Shown piece by piece: positions 46,612 through 57,527 of a DNA stretch of 64,000 bases. The notes under the pieces are model-generated. The model did no database searches, was not told where the DNA came from, and saw only the letters and a program-made list of their open reading frames with translations. Both the position numbers and the translations under genes were made by a program. Position 1 is the first letter of the stretch; each line of letters begins with the position of its first letter. Origin of the DNA: Nakazawaea peltata (lineage: Eukaryota; Ascomycota; Pichiomycetes; Alaninales; Pachysolenaceae); the NCBI GenBank assembly GCA_001599355.1, contig BCGQ01000001.1, positions 499,135 through 563,134 on the forward strand, written 5' to 3'.

Positions 46612-46856
46612 ATGGAGTCCAGTTCGATGAATCAGAATTTTTTCATGAACAAATCCTTCACTAATGAAGAGGTTGCCAGTGTATATCAAGTGAGTAAACA
46701 TTGTGAGATCCGAGATGGAATTTATTACTAACAATAATTAGCGCTGGAAACAAATGGAGAAACAGTATGGGCAGAATGCTCAAAGTATGGAGGAGTATAT
46801 ACAATTGACGCAGTATTTACGTACTGCTGCTAGGCTTAAACAGCAACTGCAACAGA

Positions 46857-46887
<31 letters not shown>

Positions 46888-49800
46888 ACAACAGTCACAG
46901 GTGCAGCAGCCAATGTCACAGCACTCAGTGTCACAACCAGTGTCACAACCAGTGTCACAGTCACAACCACTGCCCGTGCCTCAGTCACTGCCCCTGCATC
47001 TGCCACTGCAAACTTCAAGCATCTACACCGACATGGAATCGATGCTTTTAAAAGCTCAAATTTCAGCCTTCAAAAGTCTTATGTCAAATCAACCTGTTGC
47101 CAATGAGATTAGACTCTTCTTGACCAACCATGCTACGGCAAAGTTACAACAACTTCCATTGAATGGAAGACAGCAACATCCGGTGAAACGGACGTATCAA
47201 AAGAGGAAATCTTCTGGGAATATTGGGAAGAGAGGTAAAGATGGGCAGGTGCAGGTGCTGGGGCAGGTGCCGGGATCAATTCCGGGACAAGGACCAGTAA
47301 CAGGACAAGTTCCAGGTCAACAGCCAGGACAAGGACCAGTGGTAGGGCACGGGCAAGTGCCAGGACAAGGTCAAGTACCAGGACAAGGTCAAGTACCAGG
47401 ACATGTACCAATCCCTGGCCAAGCACAAGGCCCAATCCCTGGCCCTGGCCCAATCCATACCCAAAGAATCCCCCAACCTCCAATAAGAATGCGTTCAGTA
47501 GAACAAAAATTCCAAAACATAAAGTCAATCGTTCAAGTCGACGACCCAACCATCCAAGTAGACACCTTTAATATTCCAACCCCACCAATGCAAGTGGGCT
47601 TCGACGTGTTCAATACCCCAGCTTCAAGAGTATTCTTACCAAGTGTCAACCCTCCAACCTTAGATATAGATGGAGCTATGGAAGTGAAGAAATTGATGGA
47701 TAATTTACAAATAGACTTGACTTTACAAAGTTTAGAAGGAGAAACCGACTCCCAATCTCAAATAGATTACAATCTGTTGAGATTATTACCCCTCCAAAGA
47801 GCCATGCGTGGTCAATTAGTCACACTCTCCCGTCATTTGAACTCTCTTCTCACCAATACTCATCCTAATTTCCTTCTGAAAGCTCGTGCTATCTCCATAG
47901 ATGACATCAACCTGACGAACCAGCTCTATGACCAACAATTGAAGCTCGCAGCCAAGATCGAACAGAACAAAAAGATCGAGAAATTGAACCTCTTGACTGA
48001 GAGCTCTCAAAGATGGTTGAATGTTCACTCTCAACTGAAGGAAAGGTCCACAAGGTTAGGCCGTTCGTTACAATTGATGCATTCCTCGTTAGAAAGAGAA
48101 GAACAGAAACGTACCGAACGTAATGCCAAACAACGTTTACAAGCCTTGAAAGCCAACGATGAAGAACTGTATATTAGATTATTGGACCAAACCAAGGACA
48201 CGAGAATCACCCACATCTTGAGTCAGACCACCTCTTTCTTGGGCTCATTAACTCAAGCTGTTAAAGAACAACAGAAAGATACTCTGGAGAAGTTAGTTCA
48301 AAATGGACATCTTGAGGGTCTGGAAGAGGAAACTCTGGCCGAGACAGAGGCCAATCCCGATGCCGACGACGATAATATGGACTATTATGGAGTTCTGCAT
48401 CGTATTAAAGAGGTTGTCACCAAACAACCTTCGATTCTCGTAGGTGGAACACTCAAAGAATACCAATTGAAGGGTCTCCAATGGATGGTATCGTTGTTTA
48501 ATAACCATTTGAACGGTATTTTAGCCGATGAAATGGGTTTAGGTAAGACTATCCAGACCATCTCTTTATTAACGTACCTTGTCGAGGTGAAGAAAATTAG
48601 TGGTCCCTTCTTAGTGATCGTTCCCCTCTCAACTTTGACCAATTGGAACCTCGAATTCGAAAAATGGGCCCCATCTTTGAAGAAAATCACCTACAAAGGT
48701 GTTCCTACTCAGAGAAAACTGATGCTGTACGACGTCAAGACCCAGAATTTCCAAGTCTTACTTACAACTTTCGAGTATATCATCAAGGATAGACCGTTAT
48801 TATCGAAGATCAAGTGGGTTCATATGATTATTGACGAAGGTCATAGAATGAAGAATGCCCAATCCAAGTTATCCTCCACTTTGACCTACTATTATCGTTC
48901 AGATTACAGATTGATCTTGACAGGTACTCCATTACAGAACAATTTACCTGAATTGTGGGCTATTTTGAACTTTGTATTGCCCAAGATCTTCAACTCGGTC
49001 AAATCTTTCGACGAGTGGTTCAATACTCCGTTCGCTAATACTGGTGGACAAGAGAAGATCGAATTATCCGAAGAAGAAACCTTGTTGGTCATTCGTAGAT
49101 TACATAAAGTGTTACGTCCCTTCTTATTGAGAAGATTAAAGAAAGACGTCGAGAAGGACTTACCTGACAAGGTGGAGAAAGTAGTCAAGTGTAAGATGTC
49201 CTCTCTCCAGAGCAAGTTGTACGAACAAATGTTGAAGTACAACAAATTGTTCATCGGAGACGATACCACCAAGAAGGCCACCGGAGTCAAAGGTTTGAAC
49301 AACCAATTGATGCAATTACGTAAGATTTGTAACCATCCATTTGTATTTGAAGAAATCGAGGATATGATCAACCCATTACATGAGACCAACAAGAATATCT
49401 GGAGAGTGAGTGGAAAGTTCGAGTTATTGGACCGTATTTTACCGAAATTCAAGCGGACCGGTCATCGTGTCTTGATTTTCTTCCAAATGACTCAAGTTAT
49501 GGACATCATGGAGGATTTCTTGAGGTTGAGAGATATGAAATATCTTCGTTTAGATGGGTCTACGAAGGCTGATGATCGTCAAGATATGTTGAAGGTATTC
49601 AATGCTCCGGACTCGGAGTATTTCGCTTTCTTGCTTTCTACTAGAGCTGGTGGGTTGGGATTGAATTTGCAGACTGCCGACACCGTCATCATCTTCGATT
49701 CCGATTGGAATCCTCACCAAGATTTACAACTGCAAGACAGAGCTCATCGTATTGGACAAAAGAACGAAGTGAGGATCTTGAGATTGGTAACCGAGGATTC

Positions 49801-51193
49801 CATCGAGGAAATTATCTTGGAAAGAGCTCATAGGAAGTTGGATATCGACGGAAAGGTCATTCAGGCCGGTAAATTCGATAACAAATCGACTCTGGAAGAA
49901 CAAGAACTGTTGTTGAGACAATTGATCGAGGCAGAAGAGAATAAAAAGAACAAATCCGGTGACGATGAGATGAACGACAACGAATTGAATGAAGTTCTTG
50001 CTAGAAGTGAGAACGAGTTAGTTGTATTCAAGCAATGTGATGAAGAGAGAATTCTTGCTCAAGCTGGAGAACCTCGTTTGTTCTCTCATTCGGAATTACC
50101 CGACATTTATACCCAAGATCCAGAGATCGTTTTCCTGCCCGATGAAGATTTGGATACCACCGTCTATGGAAGAGGAGCCAGAGAACGTAAATCCACCGTT
50201 TATGATGAAGCTCTTAGTGAGCTGGAATGGTTGAAACAGATCCAACTGTCTTCTGATTCTGGAGAAGATGAAGGAAGTGACTCTGAAATGGGACATGAAT
50301 TCGATGAGGACGATGAGTATGCGAAAGTCAAGCCTGGACGTGGTTCAACTCGTGGTAGAGGTCGTGGAAGAGGTCGTGGAGGCTCGACTCGTGGCCCAGG
50401 TCGTCGTAAGAAAACTCAAGATTTGGATCTTGATCTCGAGTTAGATGAAACTGATAATTCTCTTAAGAGATCGGCTTCTTCTATGGATGATTTCCCCGAG
50501 ATCAAGAAACCAAGACCTGTAGGAAGACCTGCTAAACGTGGTGGAACAGGTATGAGAGGTAGACCTCCTCGTCAAATCACCCCAATTACTCGTGTAGCTT
50601 CAGCAGATTTGGACCCTGAAGATCGTAAAGAGTTGCAATTGATGATGTTGAAGATTTATAATGTGATCTTCAAATATGAGGCCGACGGAAGACGGTTGAG
50701 TGATATCTTCTTACAAAAACCATCCAAGAAATTGTACCCTGATTACTATCACTTGATCAAGTATCCAATAGCCTTTGATATCATCAACAAGAGGATCCAA
50801 AAAGTGATCTACAACAACATCACCGAGTTCTTGGAGGATGTTCATTTGATGTTCGTCAATCTGAGAACATACAACCAAGAGGGATCTCTTGTCTATATGG
50901 ATGCCGTCACTTTAGAGAATCTTGCTATTGAGAAATACAAGGAATTAAGTGGTAATGAGGCACCAGATTTCTCGGAATTCGATACCAAATACGGATTAAG
51001 ACGGTTTGTACCTCCAACTGATACTCCAATTGAATCAGATAATGCGACTCCGGCGATTCTCGGACTGCCTCCGGGATTGACTCCTTCGAGATCTGAAGAT
51101 TTACCTCTTGATGAGATTGAGAATCCAACTAGTGGAGAGCTTTCCAGGGCATTTGGGGAGAAGGAGTCTATTTTTGAGAGTGAAGATAGTTGA
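46612..51193 (+). CDS. SNF2: SWI/SNF chromatin-remodelling ATPase Snf2 (two exons)
   Basis: Exon 1 46612-46689 (26 codons), intron 46690-46741, exon 2 46742-51193; 1509 residues. The joined N terminus FTNEEVASVYQRW...YGQNAQSMEEYIQLT parallels S. cerevisiae Snf2 (FSNEEV...YLRW), which supports both intron and identity. Then poly-Q, QLQ motif MLLKAQISAFKSL, a PGQG repeat, the HSA-like helix RTERNAKQRLQALKAND, ATPase lobes (DEMGLGKT about 621, IIDEGH about 723), the SnAC region GRGARERKSTVYDEALSELEW, the AT-hook-like RGRGRGRGG (about 1226-1246), and a C-terminal bromodomain (about 1325-1422) ending near EFDTKYGLRR. It is closer to Snf2 than to Sth1 at EWFNTPFANTGGQEKIEL. Confidence 0.97.
46690..46741 (+). 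other. SNF2 intron (52 nt)
   Basis: Donor GTGAGT at 46690-46695, branch TACTAAC at 46726-46732, acceptor TTAG ending at 46741, nine bases later. Confidence 0.93.
47262..47410 (+). repeat. In-frame PGQG/VPGQ repeat in SNF2
   Basis: Tandem units of six residues (VPGQGQ, QGPVxG) encoded by 18-nt units such as CAAGTACCAGGACAAGGT, degenerate at the edges. Likely a disordered linker between QLQ and HSA regions, prone to length change. Confidence 0.8.
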
Positions 51194-51462
51194 GGACAGT
51201 GTATATTGTAATATATGATAATATAGTATGGACTAAGTAGTATGGAGTAGAGTGGTGAGAGAGGAATTGGTTAGGAGTAGGATAGTACAATGCAGGTGGT
51301 AGGGGTAGGTAGGGTGGTGTTATGATGTTAATGGTGTTACGATGTTTGCGCGTTGGTGTCATGATGTTCACTTCGATTACTCCTTTAGGAAATCACCCAA
51401 AAATACTTTATCTGAGTTATCATGGTTAGTGTGGGGTAATGATATAGCTCGACTATCAGATC

Positions 51463-51675
51463 ATGAAACCATCAAGATTACTGTTTCAACCGACCTCTAA
51501 ACAATCACAAGTCAGTAAACTTTTCGGATCTATTCAGAAATGTCAATTATTCGCTAAAGATTACGGGGAATGTATACTACTGAGGTACCAAAATATCAAT
51601 AAAGATGACTGTTCAAAGGAGTTTATTAGATATCAAGAATGTGTGGTGAAACAATTCGGGAGGGGTGGATGGTAA
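51463..51675 (+). CDS. Small twin-CX9C mitochondrial protein, NDUFAF8-like
   Basis: 70 residues with Cys27-X9-Cys37 and Cys50-X9-Cys60, the twin CX9C helical hairpin imported by Mia40 into the intermembrane space. The second helix DDCSKEFIRYQECV resembles DFCAREFEALRSCF of human NDUFAF8, a complex I assembly factor. Residue 40 is CTG (Ala). If the call is right, it implies that this yeast keeps respiratory complex I, unlike S. cerevisiae. Another small CX9C protein is possible. The ATG at 51463 is the only one. Confidence 0.7.
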   Translation: MKPSRLLFQPTSKQSQVSKLFGSIQKCQLFAKDYGECILLRYQNINKDDCSKEFIRYQECVVKQFGRGGW

Positions 51676-51885
51676 TTAATGGCTCAGGGATCATGCCAAG
51701 TAGCGAGTATCCAGTATTGAGTATCCAGTATTGAGAATCCAGTATTGAGTACAAGTATTCAGCATAGTATTCCACCAATCACCACCAATTCGCTACCCCC
51801 ACTTCTGCCCATCTATATATTTATTTATTATTCATCTATATTTATTATCAATTAACTTATCAATTAATTTATTTATTTATACATT

Positions 51886-54800
51886 TCACACACTCAAATC
51901 ATATTCAGCCCTCAAATTTTTAAACATTTTCTTACTTTTCTTCGGTCCATAAACAGCCCTCTTATACAACCTAGCAAGCATTACGAAAACGTATTTCCCA
52001 CCGTATGACATAACCGAATAGTTCACAAGAGCTGTGAAAATGATAAGAATCTTGAAATCGAATGAGATATCGGTCAAGTTCATCAACTGGCCGAACCATG
52101 ATCCCAGTGGTACGAACATGATCAATATAGAGAATAAAACCAGAATAACAACGTTCAATATGAATGGTTTATTGTTAATCAACGGCTCTCTGTAAGGAGG
52201 ACCTACTGCTAAGACAACGGCTGCAAAGATATATTGGAAGTTGGTGAATTCAAAAAGTACCGTATTATCGGTCGAATCGACTTCGTCATCTCCTCCAGGA
52301 ACAGGTTTAATATACCATGGCTGTCTTTGCAGTACTAACCAAAGAATCACTTGGAACACTGTGACCGTAATAATATTACAGATCAATGGGATCAAGATCT
52401 TTGGTGCCACCAAATTGGCACTTGGTCTTTTGATACAAATCTTATCGAATGGTTTTGACCACGACATAAAGATAGCTATAGGCAAGATCAAGAACAAATC
52501 GATGTATAAGAATTGGAAATCTCCTAAATTCGAACCCCTCTTATAAAGAACAGTAATCGAGATAAATTGGATCAGTGAGTATAATGACATGTACTGGAAA
52601 CAAGAGAAACTTGTCACCAAAGATGCTCTACCTTCTTTAATAACGTCTAATACACAAGAAATTTGGAAGATTCGCGAAGTGAATGGGGCAGCAACAGAAG
52701 CTTCCAGTTCACTTAACGAAATTCCGACATCGGCTGCTTTCAATGCTCCACAATCGTTAGCACCGTCTCCACAGAACCCTACAGTGTAGTCGAGCTTTTG
52801 TAACTGTTCAACCAATTCATGTTTCTCATCAGGTGACATTCTAGCAAAGATATTACCCTTCATCAACATCTTATTAATGAGATGATGATGTGAATCTTCG
52901 TTCAAGATGAACTTGAACACATCTCCAGTAACAGCCAAGGAATAGTCCGACAAATTCGACCCATTGTCTAAAGTAATTGGGTCTAATACCATATTAGGAT
53001 TATCGACATCTTCCCAAACTAAAGTTGGAGGTGAGGCCAAGTCCTGGTTTCCATCCAAATATTGATCGACAAATGAAGGAACGTAGACATGTTGGTTGAA
53101 CGGTATCAAACTAGATTCTCTCAGAACACTGATAGCAGTCAAAACATTATCTCCAGTACACATAATAGTTCTCAAATCGGCATCGTTCAACTTCTGTAAT
53201 ACTCCCTTGGTCTCCGATTTCAACTTATTCTCGAAAATGATGAACCCAACAAACTCTAATCTAGTCTCACATTCATCTCTAGAAAGTTTATTGATGAACT
53301 TCAAGTTATTTTTCGACTTGGTATTGTATTGCGAAGTTGGCAATCTTTTAGCAGCACACGCAATCACTCTATAACCATTATGTGTATAAGTATGTAACAA
53401 ATCATTGAAATTCAGAGGGAAACTTTCTGGAGTACAAATATCTTTCATAATCTCGGGAGCTCCTTTGGTCAAAACATATACATCATCGTCAACGACATTA
53501 GGCTTGACCAAGACAGACATTCTTCTCAATTGAGATACGAAATCAAACTCCTTCAACAGTATTAAATAATTCGACTCATCATACTGATCAATAATAGAAT
53601 TATGTCCAGGTTTAATAATAGTAGGCGAAATATTATCAGGTAACTTGAAATGCTTTCTAAACAGAACCAAAGATTCATCGTCCTGTTCTTCTACTAATTT
53701 AAAACGAGTATACTCGAACATTTTACAATCCAATGGATCACCAACTAATTCCCCATCAATATTCTTCAAAGAATGACAAGCAATAAGGTTCATCAATAAT
53801 AATCTGGCCTTTCTTTCCGATTCACTGGAATTAGCAAGACTCAATTGACTGTTAGAATAAACAGAATCGATATTAGTACATAAATCATGGAAGACATTCT
53901 CAAACTTCCTATTCTTAGCAGGAGCACTCAAATGAACACCAAGAGTATCCAACCCATCTTCAGTTAAAGTACCTGTTTTATCGAAACATAACACATCCAA
54001 TTTACCACCTACATTAACTCTAGATGGAGCAATACAGAAGATCTGACTATGACGTAATCTCGATAAGGCAAAACTCGTCCCAATAGTCAACGTAGCAGGC
54101 AACAGAGGAGGAACAACGATAGTAATGATATCCAATGTTCTTAAGATGATTAATTTATAACCCAACCCCAACTGGATGAAGTTTATCAGAGAAAAAACAA
54201 ACCCAACCATAGCTATCAAAGTCATAAATCCTATATATTTAAACGAATCCTCATAAAATTTGAACCCGGTTGGTTTTGGGAACAACATAGATCTTACTAA
54301 AGCTCCCTTGGTAGTATTAAAACCGGTCTTGACAACCATTGCCATAGCCGGATCTTCATTGAAACTGCGCGCACGGATGATTTTCGTTCCGTTATATAAG
54401 AATGATTTGACTAAATAGCCAGAAATGACGGCACTTCGGAACTCGATTGGAAGATTATCAGCGACGGCTTGAGTCAAAGAGGTTTTAGAAACAGGCACAG
54501 ACTCACCTGTAAGCATAGATTCATTTACAATACAATCTCCATTCAATAACAAAGAGTCACATGGGAATATACTCAACGAAGGATCACTCACCTCATAAAT
54601 ATCCCCCGGCACCAATTCGGCAGAAGAAATCTCGGTCCAAAAATCGTTCCGAAATACACGAACATCACAGTTGAATTGCGATACTTCTTTCAATCTATGC
54701 ATAGTTTGTTTAGTTTCTATCAATGTTTGAACCACCGAGACCAACGAGATCACAAATATACATCCCGCATAGTAATAGTAGTCATCACATAGCCAAAGAA

Positions 54801-56172
54801 TGATCGAGAATACCTGGAATATATAGAACGGATGTAACACCTCATCGACAAGTAACTGACCAATGGTTTTTTCCTTGATATCGATCAAATTCTGACCGAA
54901 GATTTTCATTCTACTACGGTGCAGATCTTGACCCAAACCGGACTTTGCGCGGGGTAAATCGGTCCAGATCTCATCGTACCAATTGAAGTTGGTTTTGTAG
55001 ATATCTTCGAGGGGGGAGTAGTAGAAAGTGATATATCTGTACTGGAAGTTGATTAATACTGGTACGAGGGGGTCTTGGGACGATTCGTCCAGATGTTGGG
55101 GGGATGATAAGTATGATGATAATCTTTTGTTGAACCATTTCCGTTCCACTTCAATAATGGATAATTCACCATATTCATTCTCCACCACTACCCAATCTGC
55201 TTTGCCTAAAGCTGTAACATTTCCCATACATTTAATACGGTACTTCGGATACCATCTGAAGAACAAATATAAGAGACCAAATGACCCGATACATAATAAA
55301 TAATACAAACTAATTTTCCAAAGACAATTACGATAACCGGCAATACCAATAACTAAATCTTCTTCAGCAATATAGAATCTTTGGGAGGTGGTGCTAGCTG
55401 GGAATTCTTTGAAAAAGTGGTCATGGTATTTCAGATTAGTCTTACCTTTCTTTTTCATTCTACGAAGCAATTTTTTATCCAGCAGGGTATCGATGAAATC
55501 ATCATCATCTTCCTCTGCCAAAAGAGGAGACTCGTGTGACATTTCATAACTGGAATACGCACTACGAGAACTACCTCTATCTGGAGAATTCTCATGACTT
55601 CCATAATCTTGCACCTTGTTCACTCTCTTATCAAACAGAGACGATGTTATAGACAGAGATCTTTGTCTGGATCTGATACTTGAAGAGCCCATCAGAATAG
55701 ACTCAGAATTTGAGTCTTCGAAATCAAGCAGATTCCAATTGGTATCGTAATCAATAGGTTCATTTGGGTCGTCATTTTCCAAAGTGGAACCACCTTGAGC
55801 TCTTTCAATTTGGTCACTAGTGAAGAACTTGAAATTTGAACGTTCATGTAAATCCACCGATGAAGCATTTGAAGCAACTGGATACAAAGCACCTTGTTCT
55901 TCGACCACATCGTTCAACGAGATGGACGGCAACCTTCCACGGCTTTCCAAATCTGATGCGATATTATGAGAAGATTCACTTAATCGTGGAGATCTTACTC
56001 TATGATAAGTATGGTGGAAACTTGAGATGGAGGAAGGAATGACTTCCGAGGCTGCTCCAGAGAACATTTCATGGTCATTTTCGTCGATATGGCTCGTACC
56101 ACCACGAAGTTGGCTTGATTGTGAGCTTATTGAGTCACGATGCCGTGAAGATGAGCGGCGACGGTCTGACAT
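51886..56172 (-). CDS. YPK9: P5B-type vacuolar ATPase Ypk9 (ATP13A2 orthologue)
   Basis: Vacuolar P-type ATPase linked to polyamine and metal tolerance. The 1428-residue protein has an Arg/Ser-rich N-terminal cytosolic region of about 260 residues. The P5B pairs of spans follow, then the actuator TGES (about 554), the M4 motif PPxLPATLTIGTSFAL (688 onward, where x is CTG, making the family's PPALP), phosphorylation site DKTGTLTEDG (about 732) and hinge GDGANDCGALKAADVG (about 1131). A long C-terminal membrane block ends the protein. Start at the first ATG. Length and order match Ypk9. Confidence 0.96.
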   Translation of the reverse strand: MSDRRRSSSRHRDSISSQSSQLRGGTSHIDENDHEMFSGAASEVIPSSISSFHHTYHRVRSPRLSESSHNIASDLESRGRLPSISLNDVVEEQGALYPVASNASSVDLHERSNFKFFTSDQIERAQGGSTLENDDPNEPIDYDTNWNLLDFEDSNSESILMGSSSIRSRQRSLSITSSLFDKRVNKVQDYGSHENSPDRGSSRSAYSSYEMSHESPLLAEEDDDDFIDTLLDKKLLRRMKKKGKTNLKYHDHFFKEFPASTTSQRFYIAEEDLVIGIAGYRNCLWKISLYYLLCIGSFGLLYLFFRWYPKYRIKCMGNVTALGKADWVVVENEYGELSIIEVERKWFNKRLSSYLSSPQHLDESSQDPLVPVLINFQYRYITFYYSPLEDIYKTNFNWYDEIWTDLPRAKSGLGQDLHRSRMKIFGQNLIDIKEKTIGQLLVDEVLHPFYIFQVFSIILWLCDDYYYYAGCIFVISLVSVVQTLIETKQTMHRLKEVSQFNCDVRVFRNDFWTEISSAELVPGDIYEVSDPSLSIFPCDSLLLNGDCIVNESMLTGESVPVSKTSLTQAVADNLPIEFRSAVISGYLVKSFLYNGTKIIRARSFNEDPAMAMVVKTGFNTTKGALVRSMLFPKPTGFKFYEDSFKYIGFMTLIAMVGFVFSLINFIQLGLGYKLIILRTLDIITIVVPPLLPATLTIGTSFALSRLRHSQIFCIAPSRVNVGGKLDVLCFDKTGTLTEDGLDTLGVHLSAPAKNRKFENVFHDLCTNIDSVYSNSQLSLANSSESERKARLLLMNLIACHSLKNIDGELVGDPLDCKMFEYTRFKLVEEQDDESLVLFRKHFKLPDNISPTIIKPGHNSIIDQYDESNYLILLKEFDFVSQLRRMSVLVKPNVVDDDVYVLTKGAPEIMKDICTPESFPLNFNDLLHTYTHNGYRVIACAAKRLPTSQYNTKSKNNLKFINKLSRDECETRLEFVGFIIFENKLKSETKGVLQKLNDADLRTIMCTGDNVLTAISVLRESSLIPFNQHVYVPSFVDQYLDGNQDLASPPTLVWEDVDNPNMVLDPITLDNGSNLSDYSLAVTGDVFKFILNEDSHHHLINKMLMKGNIFARMSPDEKHELVEQLQKLDYTVGFCGDGANDCGALKAADVGISLSELEASVAAPFTSRIFQISCVLDVIKEGRASLVTSFSCFQYMSLYSLIQFISITVLYKRGSNLGDFQFLYIDLFLILPIAIFMSWSKPFDKICIKRPSANLVAPKILIPLICNIITVTVFQVILWLVLQRQPWYIKPVPGGDDEVDSTDNTVLFEFTNFQYIFAAVVLAVGPPYREPLINNKPFILNVVILVLFSILIMFVPLGSWFGQLMNLTDISFDFKILIIFTALVNYSVMSYGGKYVFVMLARLYKRAVYGPKKSKKMFKNLRAEYDLSV

Positions 56173-56555
56173 GTTGTCATGAAGTGGTAAGTGACGAGTG
56201 GTGAATCTTGGGCGGAATCGTTAAGTACGCACTGGGCGGAAAATAGGAGGAAAATCAAAGGAAAGTGAGCAAAGTTAGGCAGAGAAATTGGGAGGGAGGG
56301 CAGATTTGTTTTTCCGCGATAAGAAATGGAGCAGAATATGAATAATGGAGGGACAGGAAAGAGCATAATATGAATAATGGAGGGGAGGGCAGGAAAGAGC
56401 AGATTACGAATAATAAGGAGGAGTAGGGGCAGGAGGGCAGGGGTAGGAGCCGATAGATGGGGTAGGTTATGGGCAGGTAATGGATAGGTAATAGGTAGGT
56501 AATTGGTAGGCAGTGGTTAGGTATTGTACTACACTCTATATTAAATCCTCATCAT
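56173..56555. other. Intergenic region YPK9 / EIF3K
   Basis: YPK9 promoter and EIF3K 3' flank. A G/A-rich repeat (GAATAATGGAGGG-type, twice, with a third degenerate copy) runs about 56337-56425. Short GGTAGGTAAT-type repeats run about 56460-56525. No gene seen. Confidence 0.55.
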
Positions 56556-57314
56556 CTAATTACTTTCAAACGTCTTCTTAATTAACCTAGTAACTTGATC
56601 AAACTTTATAGACTCAGTATTGATATTAACAATCTTAGTATCATCCTTAGAAGCATTGATGATCACCTTCGAACCATCAACAGTCCATTTATAACTTTCA
56701 ATGAATTTGATCAACCCCAGCTCATCCTTAAAATTAAGTGCCTTTTGTAAAAATGATAAACTGATCGAATTGTATGTGATGGATATTAACAGAGAGATCG
56801 ATCTTTGGAATTCATATTTCAAATTGTCAAGTGAGTTGAAATGCTTAGAAACGATCTCTTCTTTGAAGTAGACATCAGATTCAAACAAACTCCAGAATTC
56901 GGTGAATTTAGCAGACACCAATACGCTGTATATTTGGATCAATTTCTGTACCTTCTCATTCAATGAGTTGACAAATGGGGCGGTCTCTCTAACTAAAGCA
57001 TATGATGGTAATAAATTCAAGTACAATTGGAAATCCGAATGCGAAAAATTGATCAATCCTTTCAATAAGATTTGAATAGTGTAATGCTCAGTCTCGGCAA
57101 ACGAATCTACCTCGGTATTGGCCAACTCATATAACTTCAAGAGCGCCAAATTAGTGCTTAAATCTTGGAAATTCTTTGTTACTTGTTCATCACAATACTC
57201 TTGTAAATCTTTAATCACCAATGAATCGTATCTTTTTAAACTGTTCAAGATCTCATTGATTGACTCTGGGCGCTGACTTGGCACCGTGACTAATGTATTT
57301 TCCATTTTGACCAT
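56556..57314 (-). CDS. EIF3K: Translation initiation factor eIF3 subunit k
   Basis: 252 residues of the CSN8/PSMD8/EIF3K (PCI-type) family. Family features: LKRYD near the start, TNLALLKLYELAN, YTIQILLKGLINFSHSDFQLYLNLLP, FTEFWSLFES, ITYNSISLSFLQKAL and a winged-helix end. This order follows human eIF3k (NLAVLKLYQF, AQILLKALTNLPHTDF, FWQAL). S. cerevisiae lacks eIF3k, so its presence marks a yeast that keeps a fuller eIF3. ATG at 57314; a second at 57305 is possible. Confidence 0.85.
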   Translation of the reverse strand: MVKMENTLVTVPSQRPESINEILNSLKRYDSLVIKDLQEYCDEQVTKNFQDLSTNLALLKLYELANTEVDSFAETEHYTIQILLKGLINFSHSDFQLYLNLLPSYALVRETAPFVNSLNEKVQKLIQIYSVLVSAKFTEFWSLFESDVYFKEEIVSKHFNSLDNLKYEFQRSISLLISITYNSISLSFLQKALNFKDELGLIKFIESYKWTVDGSKVIINASKDDTKIVNINTESIKFDQVTRLIKKTFESN

Positions 57315-57527
57315 TCACTAACCGCTGATACTAACACACCTCTAATGTTAACGTTGATTTGAAGGAAAATTTTTCAACTATTACCCCAAACGGGGGCGGT
57401 ACAAAATTACCAAAATCAGCGTTTTATCTTGTACACGACTACGCGTTCTTGTTTACTTTTTATTTTTCCCTTTATTTACAAGGTTGATCATAATTAGACG
57501 CCGTTACAATCACACCAACAACCCAAG

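Noticed and set aside
57329-57335. TACTAAC upstream of STU2
   Set aside because: No donor and acceptor pair that would alter the STU2 coding start; probably chance or untranslated leader.
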